Source: Iphinoe sp. HA4291-MV1
Lineage (GTDB): Bacteria > Cyanobacteriota > Cyanobacteriia > Cyanobacteriales > Nostocaceae
Direction of reading: 5' to 3'
DNA: 64,000 nt
NCBI GenBank assembly: GCA_019359415.1
Contig: JAHHHH010000004.1
Coordinates: 62,001 to 126,000 of the forward strand
Shown here: piece after piece, positions 26,848 through 35,154 of the stretch
Position numbering within the stretch: position 1 is the stretch's first letter
Layout of the letters: every line of letters starts with the position of its first letter
Notes under the pieces: generated by a model
Seen by the model: only the letters and a program-made list of their open reading frames with translations
The model's database searches: none
What the model was told of the DNA's origin: nothing
Program-made: the position numbers and the translations under genes

Positions 26848-27569
26848 AAGTTAAAAGGCAAAAGAAAGAAAGAAAAATAAATCGGTTGTGAGCCGCCTGA
26901 ATTTATTCATGGAAAAGAAGATGAAGATTTGTTTCCTTGACACGTAGTGCGTTCGCCCTTGGCGTCTCCCTTAGGAGACGCCAAGGGCGATGGCGGTTTC
27001 CGTCACGTAGACAAGGGAGCGGTGAGACAGCGCGAATGATGGCTTTCCCGACAGAGGCGACGGGCGTTCCCGTAAGCGCAAAGCGCAGGCTCCGCCAACG
27101 CTCCGCGTCTCGCTTAGGAGAAGGGCTTTCCCGACAGAGTAGGGGGACTGGCAACTGAAGCAGCCTCTGTTGAAGGAGACACAAGGGACGGAGCGTCGGG
27201 AGCATCCCAAATGTTCGCTCTTTATGTCAAATGCAGTGCGAGCATCTTGCTCGCATACCATGACAAGCGAGCAAGATGCTCGCACTACTTTCACAAAATT
27301 GGGATGCTCCCCGGAGCGTCCGCTTTAAATCCCCTCATTTTACAGCGCTTTTCAAGTAAATAAACCAGGCTGTAGGGGCAAAGGCTACCCGTGCCCCTAC
27401 GAAAATCTGTGGTTCAATTAACTGAAAATAGCTGTAATTATAGGGATTCTCTTTTTACTTTTTACTTTCACGAATAATGTAGAGACGTAGCATGCTACGT
27501 CTCTACAGCTACGTCTCTACAGCTGTGTATTGCACGCAACACCAGAAGCGCTATATTTTGTACCCATCC
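26848..27569. other. Repeat-dense intergenic region
   Basis: No supported gene. It includes a perfect 17-bp-stem hairpin with a 4-base loop (26953-26969 with 26974-26990, GGCGTCTCC-type REP), two direct copies of GGCTTTCCCGACAGAG (27041-27056 and 27124-27139), the complete short mobile element at 27198-27311, and a repeated GTAGAGACGTAGC stretch near 27478-27520. Short open frames across it are products of these repeats. Confidence 0.75.
27198..27311. mobile_element. Non-autonomous element, GGGAGCATCCC family, copy 2
   Basis: 114 bases with perfect 13-bp terminal inverted repeats (GGGAGCATCCCAA and TTGGGATGCTCCC) and a perfect 9-bp direct repeat CGGAGCGTC on both flanks (27189-27197 and 27312-27320). 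Inside is a second perfect 19-bp inverted repeat (27236-27254 with 27267-27285). There is no transposase, so it must be mobilised in trans. It is related by its ends and by duplication length to 23861-23986. Confidence 0.9.
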
Positions 27570-28100
27570 TTACTGAATTTTCAGCAACTCCACATCAAAA
27601 ACCAGAGTAGCGTTAGGTGGAATAACACCACCAGCACCACGAGCGCCATAACCTAACTCTGGAGGTATGATTAATTGACGACGCCCGCCTACTTTCATTG
27701 TGCTAAGTCCTTCGTCCCAACCTTTGATGACTTGTCCGACACCGAGTTTGAAACTGAAGGGACTGTTGCGATCGCGTGAACTATCGAACTTAGTACCATC
27801 TTCTAAGGTGCCAATGTAGTGAACAACAACCGTTTGTCCAGTTTTGGGAGTCGCCCCAGTCCCTTCTTTTAAATCAGTATACTTGAGTCCAGAGGACGTA
27901 GTGACAACATTAGCGTCAGACATAGTTTTGCTTGCAATTAGGGTATTGTTTTCTTGTACCTGGATGAGTGCTGGAGTTGTTTCGGTCAACTGGACAGCAA
28001 CGGCGCTATCCTGTTTGCTAGCACCAATTTGCGCCAACACTAAAACCACAACACAAACCAGCATGAAACCCACGCTGAGTAAAATCGCTTTCAAAATCAA
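27570..28100 (-). CDS. FKBP-type peptidyl-prolyl cis-trans isomerase, membrane-anchored or exported
   Basis: A 176-residue protein. Residues ~1-24 are a signal anchor ([20 protein letters not shown]), followed by a linker, and residues ~70-176 are a complete FKBP domain ([69 protein letters not shown]). It catalyses proline isomerisation during folding, here outside the cytoplasm, perhaps in the thylakoid lumen or periplasm. It is the downstream gene after 28175-28498 on the same strand. Confidence 0.94.
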   Translation of the reverse strand: MILKAILLSVGFMLVCVVVLVLAQIGASKQDSAVAVQLTETTPALIQVQENNTLIASKTMSDANVVTTSSGLKYTDLKEGTGATPKTGQTVVVHYIGTLEDGTKFDSSRDRNSPFSFKLGVGQVIKGWDEGLSTMKVGGRRQLIIPPELGYGARGAGGVIPPNATLVFDVELLKIQ

Positions 28101-28174
28101 TCCTCCCTACTTAGTATTCGAGGAATTTAAGATAACCAGTAGGACAAAACTTAGTTTAAATCAGAAAGCGACCC

Positions 28175-28498
28175 CTAACGCCAAAGCTTATTTTCTAAAT
28201 CGCGCACTTGACGCTCTAAACGGTCAATTCTACCCCGCAGTTCATCCATTTCCGACTGACGAGCTACCCCCAAATCCTGTAACATATTTCGCAGTTGTCG
28301 TTGCATACTTGATTCCCAACTTCCCTGCTCCGACTTCAACTGCTGTACCATATCATCCATAACCGCCTTAGCTTGGTCAGGATCAAGCTTACCATCCTTA
28401 ACAAGTTGGTCGCTCACTTCCCGCAGTTTGTCTGCTACTAAGGACGTTGTCCCAATACCTAACATGACTAACTGCTTCATCCAGTTGTTGTTATCCAT
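28175..28498 (-). CDS. Phasin/UbiK-like small helical protein
   Basis: A 107-residue all-helical protein. The N-terminal segment (WMKQLVMLGIGTTSLVADKLREVSDQLVKDGKLD) and the C-terminal coiled coil (LRGRIDRLERQVRDLENKLWR) resemble the PhaF/phasin-like or UbiK-like accessory families found widely in cyanobacteria. The exact role is not known; these proteins oligomerise through the coiled coil. It is upstream of the FKBP gene by about 75 bases on the same strand, so cotranscription is possible. Confidence 0.7.
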   Translation of the reverse strand: MDNNNWMKQLVMLGIGTTSLVADKLREVSDQLVKDGKLDPDQAKAVMDDMVQQLKSEQGSWESSMQRQLRNMLQDLGVARQSEMDELRGRIDRLERQVRDLENKLWR

Positions 28499-28581
28499 AA
28501 TGTCTTTCTATCACTTTTTTCAAATCAAATGCCCTTTTTCATAAATCTATCTTATAGACCTATGGTAGAAGGATAATTAAT

Positions 28582-28614
28582 ATGGGCAATGGGCAATGGG
28601 CAATGGGCAATGGG
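28582..28614 (+). repeat. ATGGGCA heptanucleotide tandem repeat
   Basis: Four full and one partial copies of ATGGGCA. This is a short tandemly repeated repetitive sequence of the type described in heterocystous cyanobacteria. The same unit occurs near 16863 and 56704. Confidence 0.9.
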
Positions 28615-28676
28615 AAACTGGATTCTTAATGCCGTACCTTATGAATGAGCGAATTTTGAATTGTCTTGTCCCCTTG

Positions 28677-28709
28677 TCCATTCCTTTACCAACAGGTTTT
28701 GACCACACC
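28677..28709 (+). repeat. 33-base dispersed repeat, copy 2
   Basis: Identical over 33 bases to 16888-16920. It lies 62 bases after an ATGGGCA heptamer array, the same association as in copy 1. Confidence 0.8.
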
Positions 28710-28764
28710 CAATTAATATAGACTACAGTTCTATTCTGACAGACACACACAAGGGATAAAAAGT

Positions 28765-29073
28765 GTGATAATCGAACTGCTTAAGGTGAAAGTTCCGCCC
28801 GAACAAAGAGAAAAATATATCCAAAAAGATGCGGAGATTTGGACAAAGGCGCTGGCTAAATATCCAGGATTTCTTGGTAAAGAGGTTTGGATTAATCCCA
28901 ATGATGCCACAGAAGTGGTTCTGGTCATTCACTGGGCGACAAAGGAAGATTGGAAAGCTATACCCCAAGCAGAACTGGACGCTATTGAGTACAAGTTCAC
29001 CCAAGCAATGGAAAAACATTATCCAATTGTGGAGTCAGGCGAGTATCAAGTGCGGAAATTTCCGCAGAAATAA
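28765..29073 (+). CDS. TIGR03792-family cyanobacterial protein (ABM-like fold)
   Basis: A 102-residue protein starting at GTG (read as Met), IIELLKVKVPPEQREKYIQKDAEIWTKAL, with FLGKEVWINPNDATEVVLVIHWATKEDWKAI. This matches the small cyanobacterial TIGR03792 family of dimeric alpha/beta-barrel fold. The function is unknown, and no catalytic residues are recognisable. An AAGGGATAAAAA stretch lies upstream of the start. It is a single gene between repeat-bearing gaps. Confidence 0.82.
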   Translation: MIIELLKVKVPPEQREKYIQKDAEIWTKALAKYPGFLGKEVWINPNDATEVVLVIHWATKEDWKAIPQAELDAIEYKFTQAMEKHYPIVESGEYQVRKFPQK

Positions 29074-29126
29074 GCAGCTAAAATTTTAATAACTATAGCG
29101 GTTCTCATTTGAATCACAAACACCTT

Positions 29127-29229
29127 CAGGACTTACGCAAAGAAACCCGGTTTCTACCAAAAATCGTCTGTTTTGCAACGAAAAACGAACAAAGAAACCG
29201 GGTTTCTGACAGATTCTGCGTAAGTCCTA
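29127..29229. mobile_element. Non-autonomous element, AGGACTTACGCA family, copy 1
   Basis: 103 bases with AGGACTTACGCA near the left end (29128-29139) and TGCGTAAGTCCT near the right end (29217-29228). ACCTT flanks it on both sides (29122-29126 and 29230-29234), one base outside each repeat, consistent with a 5-bp target duplication. Each arm carries one AGAAACC[C/G]GGTTTCT quasi-palindrome (29141-29155 and 29193-29207). There is no coding sequence. A second copy with the same ends and its own 5-bp duplication is at 39175-39336. Confidence 0.85.
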
Positions 29230-29241
29230 ACCTTAACAAAA

Positions 29242-29269
29242 AGAACTCAGAACTCAGAACTCAGAATTC
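29242..29269 (+). repeat. AGAACTC heptanucleotide tandem repeat
   Basis: Four consecutive heptamers of the form AGAACTC, the last one slightly changed. A cyanobacterial short tandem repeat, non-coding. Confidence 0.85.
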
Positions 29270-29440
29270 ACCAATTGAATTCTGTGCGACGCAAGGGATG
29301 AGTAAAGGGGTTTAAATCCCCACCGTCTACGGGGGTGTCTACAATTGGTTGGGATCAGCAATCTTGAGTCCAATTGATTCTGACTCGCACAATTGCTGAC
29401 GAATGATTCTTCTTCAATAAGTTTTAGGGGAAAACCAGTC

Positions 29441-30127
29441 ATGTTAGAGTTTAACCTGCCAAGGTACTTGCCTTCTGCCGAAGAATTACCCGACTCTGAC
29501 GATACCCCTGTGGATAATGAATTGCAAGAATTGATACCAGGCTTACTCAAAGCGATACTGCTGATACTATGGGCAGAACGCATGAACTGGTTTTTTGGAA
29601 TAGACATGGGTATCTATTATCACCCCGATAAACCGCCTATTGTGCCAGATGGGTTTCTGAGCTTAGGGGTAGAGCGAGTTTATGATGAGGAATTACGACC
29701 AAGTTATGTATTATGGGACGAAAACGTTGTCCCTACTTTGGTGCTAGAAGTTGTTTCTCAAAATTATCGCAAAGAATATAGCACTAAAAAAGAAGAATAT
29801 GCAGCGCTGGGTGTTTTGTATTATGTTATTTACTCTTCCCGGCGTCGCCGTAAACCACGTTTGGAAGTGCATCGGTTGGTTGATGACAAGTATGAATTGC
29901 AAGAGGGAAATCCTGTTTGGCTACCGAAAGTTGGTTTGGGAATTGGTTGCGATAGCCCTTTGGGCGGCTCCCTGCTGGAGCATCGCGGAACTTATGGAGG
30001 CGTAACGCGAGAGTGGCTTTATTGGTACGATGAGCAAGCCAAACGTTATCCTACGCCAGAAGAACGTATTAAAAGATTAGCAGACAAATTGCGTGAGTTA
30101 GGGATAGATCCGGAGAGTATTGGGTGA
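29441..30127 (+). CDS. Uma2-family (DUF820) putative endonuclease
   Basis: A 228-residue protein with the PD-(D/E)xK-like fold of Uma2 proteins: the block PPIVPDGFLSLGVERVYDEEL carries the conserved Asp, and VPTLVLEVVSQNYRKEYSTKKEEYAALGVLYYVIYSS carries the E-V-x-S ... K motif. The C-terminal third ends in a helix (TPEERIKRLADKLRELGIDPE). These proteins are greatly amplified in cyanobacteria and their biological role is unsettled. I used the ATG at 29441; the frame opens 48 bases earlier with TTG. It lies at the left border of the defence-like region. Confidence 0.88.
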   Translation: MLEFNLPRYLPSAEELPDSDDTPVDNELQELIPGLLKAILLILWAERMNWFFGIDMGIYYHPDKPPIVPDGFLSLGVERVYDEELRPSYVLWDENVVPTLVLEVVSQNYRKEYSTKKEEYAALGVLYYVIYSSRRRRKPRLEVHRLVDDKYELQEGNPVWLPKVGLGIGCDSPLGGSLLEHRGTYGGVTREWLYWYDEQAKRYPTPEERIKRLADKLRELGIDPESIG

Positions 30128-30289
30128 AGCGATTGCCCAAGGGGCACCAGCAAAGCTGATCGCGCAAAGCGTCCTTACGGGTATCGCATTTCCCTAGTTG
30201 TCATATTGCTAAAATTACCTGAAATTCAGGAAACATGACTGAGGCTAGTGTATATACTCTTAGTCAAAAGCTGAGCAGACACGAGTACT

Positions 30290-33200
30290 ATGGTGGAATG
30301 GTTCATTAGCGCTTTAGCAACAAATGCTGTCGGACTTCTTGTCAAGACTATTCTCAACGAAGAATTTGCTAAGGATTTAGCCAAGGACTACGCCAAAGAC
30401 TTCTTCAAAGACCGCTTCAACAACGTTACCACAGCGCTCTTTCAAAAAGAACCGCTTCAGAAAGCTATTGCTAAAGCGCTGAAAGAATTTTTGCAATTGG
30501 TGGAAGATGAGTTAAGGTTTCGCAGGCTTTGTGATGAGGAAATTAAGAAGTTTGCGAAATCTCTCAAGACTTTTATCTATGACAAGTCTGTTAAGGAAGT
30601 TCTGGGTAAAGCTTTTGATGCTGATTGTGATTCTCTAGATTATCAAACTCTACAAAAGACTTGGCAAAGTCTTAGGCTACCGCCTTTACCAGCTAAGTTT
30701 AACTGGCAATTAGTGTCGGATAATTATCTCAGGAAAGCTCAACAAATTCTCTTTGAGTCAGACGAGTTACGAAATATCTTGATTCTTCAGAAACTTGATG
30801 CGATCGAGAAAAGTGATCAAGAAAGGAGTGATATCCAACCCGATTTTAATTTACTTAAATATCAAGAGGTGATTCGCGAGCGCTACGCCAATCTCAAATT
30901 AGATAGTTTAGAAACCAGCGGTTACGCCTATAACGAATTGCGGTTATGGCGAATGTTTATCCCGCAAAAGGTGCGGAAGGTTCACCAAGTCCTACCACAA
31001 GTTCATGAACTTCCTAAAGAACATCTGAGACGATTGCGAGAAAGGAACGAACTGGAAGCAGAAGAAATTTTGCAGGAAGAGTTGGAACGTCAGAAGCGAG
31101 ATTATTTTGAACAGACTGTGCGTTCGGTGAAAGAGGTTGTCGAAGATAAGCAAAAGTATAAATATGTAGTTATTTTGGGTGATCCAGGTTCAGGTAAGTC
31201 TACATTATTGCAATACCTGGCGTTAGATTGGGTAGAACAAACTCTTGATAAGCTTGATAAGACAAAAAATTATCTGCCGATTCCCTTGCTGATTGAGTTA
31301 CGCGCTTATATGCGGCGACGGGAAGATAAAGAATGCAGTAATTTTCTGGAGTTTTTCCATAAATGTAGTGGCGCGATCGCTCATCTCAATCAACATAAGT
31401 TGCAGGAAGAACTAAGAGCCGGGAACGCCTTGGTGATGTTTGATGGTTTGGATGAAGTTTTTGACTCTGGAAAACGAGAAGATGTGATTACAGATATTCA
31501 CCGCTTCACGAATGAGTATCCTGATGTGCAGGTGATTGTGACTTCTCGTGTTATTGGTTACAAACCGCAACGGTTGCGAGATGCTGGGTTTAAACATTTC
31601 ATGTTGCAAGATTTGGAAGCAGAGCAAATTCAGGATTTCGTCAACTGTTGGCATTCTGAAACTTTTGTTGATAAGGTTGATGGAGAGAGGAAAAGAAAGC
31701 GACTGCAAAAAGCTATTGACACATCAAATTCGATTGCCGAACTTGCTGGCAATCCTTTATTGTTGACGATGATGGCAATTCTAAATCGTAACCAAGAGTT
31801 GCCAAGAGATAGAGCCGAACTTTACAACCAAGCATCGCGGGTGCTGTTGCATCAATGGGATGTGGAACGTGCTTTGGTGGAAGATAAGAGGTTAGACTCG
31901 AAAACAATAGATTATAAAGATAAGCAAGCAATGTTGCGTCAAGTTGCTTACCATATGCAAACCAGTGAAAAAGGTTTGGCGGGCAATTTGATATGTGCTA
32001 ATGATTTAGAAAGGATTTTGACTGGGTATTTAAAAACCATAGAAGTTGACAAAGCAAGAGTTGCTGCGAGGGTGATGATAAATCAACTGCGGACTCGCAA
32101 CTTTATGTTATGTTTCTTGGGTGCTGATTATTATGCTTTTGTTCATCGGACGTTTTTGGAATATTTTTGCGCTTGGGAGTTTGTCTGGCAGTTTAAAGAG
32201 ACGCAAACGCTGGAAATTGAAGAACTCAAAACGGAAGTTTTTGGAAAACACTGGTGGGATGAAACTTGGCACGAAGTCTTGCGGTTGATTGCAGGAATGA
32301 TTGAGCCGAAGTTTGTTGGCGAAATTCTGGAATACTTAATGGCGCAGAATGGGGAGGAAGAGAAATTTAGCAACTTGTTTTTGGCGGCTAAGTGTTTTTC
32401 TGAGGTGAGAAATAGGACGGTAATTGCAAAAACCGCTCAGGAATTGCTGAACAATATTAAAGACTTAACCAAATATGATTTAAATTACTATTACGATCCA
32501 AATCAAAATGAAGAAGAGATAAAACTCGTTCAAGAAATTCGCACCCAAGCAGTTGCAGCAATTGCAACAACTTGGGAAGATGACGCTGAAACTTTAGCCT
32601 TCCTCAAAACTCGCGCTACTGCTGATGATAATTCGTCTGTGCGAGGTGCAGCACTCCAAGCATTAGCCAGCAACTACAAAGATGACGCTGATACTTTAGC
32701 CATCCTCAAAACTCGCGCTACTGCTGATGATAATTCGTCTGTGCGAGGTGCAGCACTCCAAGCATTAGCCAGCAACTACAAAGATGACGCTGATACTTTA
32801 GCCATCCTCAAAACCCGCGCTATTGATGATAATTATTGGGATGTGCGATATGCAGCAGTCCAAGCAATAGCCAGCAACTACAAAGATGACGCTGATACTT
32901 TAGCCATCCTCAAAACTCGCGCTACTGCTGATGATCATTCGTCTGTGCGATATGCAGCAGTCCAAGCATTAGCCAGCAACTACAAAGATGACGCTGATAC
33001 AAAAGCCTTCCTCAAAACTCGCGCTACTGCTGATGATCATTGGGATGTGCGACGTGCAGCAGTCCAAGCATTAGCCAGCAACTACAAAGATGACGCTGAT
33101 ACAAAAGCCTTCCTCAAAACTCGCGCTACTGCTGATGATAATGAGTATGTGCGACGTGCAGCAGTCGAAGCATTAGCCAGCAACTACAAAGATGACGCTG

Positions 33201-34129
33201 ATACAAAAGCTTTCCTCAAAACTCGCGCTACTGCTGATGATCATTGGGATGTGCGAGGTGCAGCAGTCGAAGCATTAGCCAGCAACTACAAAGATGACGC
33301 TGATACAAAAGCCTTCCTCAAAACCCGCGCTACTGCTGATGATTCGTATGTGCGAAGTGCAGCAGTCGAAGCATTAGCCAGCAACTACAAAGATGACGCT
33401 GATACAAAAGCCTTCCTCAAAACTCGCGCTACTGATGATGATAATGAGTATGTGCAATATACAGCAGTCGAAGCATTAGCCAGCAACTACAAAGATGACG
33501 CTGATACAAAAGCCATCCTCAAAACTCGCGCTACTGCTGATGATGATTCGGATGTGCGAGGTGCAGCACTCCAAGCATTAGCCAGCAACTACAAAGATGA
33601 CGCTGATACTTTAGCCTTCCTCAAAACTCGCGCTACTGCTGATGATAATTCGTCTGTGCGACGTGCAGCAGTCCAAGCATTAGCCAGCAACTACAAAGAT
33701 GACGCTGATACTTTAGCCTTCCTCAAAACTCGCGCTACTGCTGATGATACTTGGGATGTGCGATATGCAGCAGTCCAAGCATTAGCCAGCAACTACAAAG
33801 ATGACGCTGATACTTTAGCCTTCCTCAAAACTCGCGCTACTGCTGATGATAATTCGGATGTGCGAGGTGCAGCAGTCCAAGCTTTAGGTAAAAATTTCCC
33901 CTATCAGCCTGAGTTGTTTGATATCTACTACAATTGCGCTGTCAATGATCCCTTTGAGCGCAAGGAAAGCTATGAAACCAATCCTCGGCAAGTTGCACTT
34001 GAGATCATTATCAAACAACATCCTCACCATCCCCAAACTTTACCACTGTTGCACGACAGAGCGGAGAATGATCCCGATGAGCAAGTGCGGGAATTTGCTC
34101 AGAAGAAGTTGGCAGAATTAGAGAAGTAG
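30290..34129 (+). CDS. NACHT NTPase with C-terminal HEAT-like repeat array (NLR-like)
   Basis: A 1279-residue STAND protein. Residues ~1-280 form a helical N-terminal region (LLVKTILNEEFAKDLAKDY) of the kind seen before NACHT domains in cyanobacteria. The NACHT ATPase spans ~290-600: Walker A GDPGSGKST (297-305), Walker B FDGLDE (384-389), sensor TSRVIGY, then the winged-helix part and FVHRTFLEYFCAWEF. Residues 764-1204 are 13 nearly identical 34-residue HEAT-like repeats, and two diverged repeats close the protein. Bacterial NACHT proteins of this plan act in anti-phage defence: repeats sense, ATPase oligomerises, N-terminus executes. The effector activity here is not recognisable. It sits between Uma2 and toxin-antitoxin genes. 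Confidence 0.9.
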   Translation: MVEWFISALATNAVGLLVKTILNEEFAKDLAKDYAKDFFKDRFNNVTTALFQKEPLQKAIAKALKEFLQLVEDELRFRRLCDEEIKKFAKSLKTFIYDKSVKEVLGKAFDADCDSLDYQTLQKTWQSLRLPPLPAKFNWQLVSDNYLRKAQQILFESDELRNILILQKLDAIEKSDQERSDIQPDFNLLKYQEVIRERYANLKLDSLETSGYAYNELRLWRMFIPQKVRKVHQVLPQVHELPKEHLRRLRERNELEAEEILQEELERQKRDYFEQTVRSVKEVVEDKQKYKYVVILGDPGSGKSTLLQYLALDWVEQTLDKLDKTKNYLPIPLLIELRAYMRRREDKECSNFLEFFHKCSGAIAHLNQHKLQEELRAGNALVMFDGLDEVFDSGKREDVITDIHRFTNEYPDVQVIVTSRVIGYKPQRLRDAGFKHFMLQDLEAEQIQDFVNCWHSETFVDKVDGERKRKRLQKAIDTSNSIAELAGNPLLLTMMAILNRNQELPRDRAELYNQASRVLLHQWDVERALVEDKRLDSKTIDYKDKQAMLRQVAYHMQTSEKGLAGNLICANDLERILTGYLKTIEVDKARVAARVMINQLRTRNFMLCFLGADYYAFVHRTFLEYFCAWEFVWQFKETQTLEIEELKTEVFGKHWWDETWHEVLRLIAGMIEPKFVGEILEYLMAQNGEEEKFSNLFLAAKCFSEVRNRTVIAKTAQELLNNIKDLTKYDLNYYYDPNQNEEEIKLVQEIRTQAVAAIATTWEDDAETLAFLKTRATADDNSSVRGAALQALASNYKDDADTLAILKTRATADDNSSVRGAALQALASNYKDDADTLAILKTRAIDDNYWDVRYAAVQAIASNYKDDADTLAILKTRATADDHSSVRYAAVQALASNYKDDADTKAFLKTRATADDHWDVRRAAVQALASNYKDDADTKAFLKTRATADDNEYVRRAAVEALASNYKDDADTKAFLKTRATADDHWDVRGAAVEALASNYKDDADTKAFLKTRATADDSYVRSAAVEALASNYKDDADTKAFLKTRATDDDNEYVQYTAVEALASNYKDDADTKAILKTRATADDDSDVRGAALQALASNYKDDADTLAFLKTRATADDNSSVRRAAVQALASNYKDDADTLAFLKTRATADDTWDVRYAAVQALASNYKDDADTLAFLKTRATADDNSDVRGAAVQALGKNFPYQPELFDIYYNCAVNDPFERKESYETNPRQVALEIIIKQHPHHPQTLPLLHDRAENDPDEQVREFAQKKLAELEK
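32579..33901 (+). repeat. 13 tandem 102-base coding repeats in the NACHT gene
   Basis: Each unit encodes 34 residues of the form DDADTLAFLKTRATADD-xxx-VR-x-AAVQALASNYK (unit 8 is one codon shorter). Most of the unit is unchanged even at the DNA level, whereas residues 18-20 (NSS, YWD, HSS, HWD, NEY, DSD, TWD, NSD and others) and residue 23 (G, Y, R, S) vary from unit to unit; positions 6 (L/K), 8 (I/F), 26 (L/V) and 27 (Q/E) alternate. DNA-level identity implies recent duplication or gene conversion. Confidence 0.93.
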
Positions 34130-34144
34130 AAGAGCCAGAAAAAT

Positions 34145-34375
34145 ATGAACAACATTACAATTCGTCAGCAAATCAACCAATATCTCGATGGATTATCTTC
34201 AGAACGCCTAGAACTGGTTGCTGATTTTCTCGCTTATCTAGCAGAGAAAGAAAGTGAAGAAGCTGCCCAAGAATTACTCGATATTCCAGGTTTTATAGAA
34301 TCTTTTGAGAGGGGTAAAAAAGATGTTGCTGAAAGTCGTGTGAAAAATTGGAGAACAATTCGCTCAGATGTATAG
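34145..34375 (+). CDS. Antitoxin-like protein paired with RelE-type toxin
   Basis: A 76-residue protein, helical at the N-terminus (TIRQQINQYLDGLSSERLELVADFLAYLAEKE), matching the small cyanobacterial proteins placed before RelE/ParE toxins. The C-terminal part (FIESFERGKKDVAESRVKNWRTIRSDV) is the likely toxin-binding tail. It begins 15 bases after the NACHT gene and overlaps the toxin gene by 8 bases, so the three may be transcribed together. The family is assigned largely by context. Confidence 0.75.
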   Translation: MNNITIRQQINQYLDGLSSERLELVADFLAYLAEKESEEAAQELLDIPGFIESFERGKKDVAESRVKNWRTIRSDV

Positions 34376-34628
34376 CGTTATTTTATCTGCTGAAGCAGAG
34401 GATATTTATGCTTCAGCAGACCAAGCCTTAGCAAAAAAGATTGCCAGATGCTTTGAACAACTAGAACAAAATCCTCGGTTTCACCCTAATATTAAACCCC
34501 TCAAAGGAGACTTGGCAGGCTATTACCGCTATCGCATCGGTGACTATCGAGTGATTTACCAGATTGATGATGACACAGATCAAGTTATTGTCAATACTAT
34601 TGCTCATCGACGAGAGGCGTATGAATAA
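34368..34628 (+). CDS. RelE/ParE-family toxin
   Basis: An 86-residue protein with the RelE fold sequence pattern: ALAKKIARCFEQLEQNPRFHPNIKPLKGDLAGYYRYRIGDYRVIYQIDDD and a final NTIAHRREAYE. The LKG-x5-YRxRxGDYRxxY block and the terminal His-Arg-Arg are typical of translation-dependent mRNA interferases. Starting ATG overlaps the antitoxin reading frame. Probably active, since key basic and tyrosine residues are kept. Confidence 0.9.
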   Translation: MYSVILSAEAEDIYASADQALAKKIARCFEQLEQNPRFHPNIKPLKGDLAGYYRYRIGDYRVIYQIDDDTDQVIVNTIAHRREAYE

Positions 34629-34660
34629 ACAGATGAGGAGTGAGAATATAGGCTGAGTAT

Positions 34661-34846
34661 ATGCCCAAGAAAATTAGAGAACTCAAAAACTTATTGCTGC
34701 AAGCAGGGTTTACTTACAAATCTGCCAAAGGTAGTCATAGTAAATGGATACATCCGAAATTATCTAAAGCTATTATCATTGCTGGTAAAGATGGTAGTGA
34801 TGCCAAACTGTATTTAGAAAAGCAAGTTAATGAAGCACTTGCATAA
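34661..34846 (+). CDS. hicA: HicA toxin
   Basis: A 61-residue protein, MPKKIRELKNLLLQAGF ... SAKGSHSKWIHPKLSKAIIIAGKDGSDAKLYLEKQVNEAL. The GSHxxW/H motif with the catalytic histidine, in a double-stranded-RNA-binding-like fold, defines HicA mRNA interferases. It is 32 bases after the RelE-type toxin and 41 bases before hicB, all in the same direction. Confidence 0.9.
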   Translation: MPKKIRELKNLLLQAGFTYKSAKGSHSKWIHPKLSKAIIIAGKDGSDAKLYLEKQVNEALA

Positions 34847-34887
34847 TTAAAGAAAATGGAAGAAGAGCAGACAGAGGAGATAGAAGA

Positions 34888-35112
34888 ATGAAATATACAA
34901 TCATTATTCAATGGTCAGAAGAAGACCAATGTTATGTGGTTTTCTTACCTGAGTTTACTGATGTCATGCAGCCTTGCACTCACGGAGAGACTTACGAAGA
35001 AGCTCTCGAAAACGCTCAAGAAGTCATAGAAATGTTAATTGAAACATCTTTAGAAATCGGTGAACCTCTCCCAAAACCTCAAACGCTAGCAAAATCCTGG
35101 AAAGTCGCATAG
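34888..35112 (+). CDS. hicB: HicB antitoxin
   Basis: A 74-residue partner of HicA: MKYTIIIQWSEEDQCYVVFLPEFTD then THGETYEEALENAQEVIEMLIE, the partial RNase-H-like fold of HicB. The C-terminus is short (GEPLPKPQTLAKSW) with no DNA-binding domain, so autoregulation must act another way or not at all. A GGAGATAGAAGA ribosome binding site precedes the ATG. Confidence 0.9.
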   Translation: MKYTIIIQWSEEDQCYVVFLPEFTDVMQPCTHGETYEEALENAQEVIEMLIETSLEIGEPLPKPQTLAKSWKVA

Positions 35113-35154
35113 AAGTACCATAGAAGTACAATAAGAAAAACGAGGAACAAACTG

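Larger units (their letters stand above)
29074..29440. other. Intergenic region with mobile element and heptamer repeat
   Basis: No gene. It contains the 103-base element at 29127-29229 and four AGAACTC heptamers at 29242-29269, then an AT-rich stretch before the Uma2 gene. Confidence 0.7.

Noticed and set aside
26937-27294. Three short open frames in the GC-rich gap after dnaB
   Set aside because: They overlap perfect hairpins, repeated GGCTTTCCCGACAGAG and a MITE, on both strands; composition explains the open frames.
32579-33901. 102-base repeats as a CRISPR array or non-coding satellite
   Set aside because: They are in frame in one long coding sequence; differences cluster at specific codons and follow protein repeat structure.
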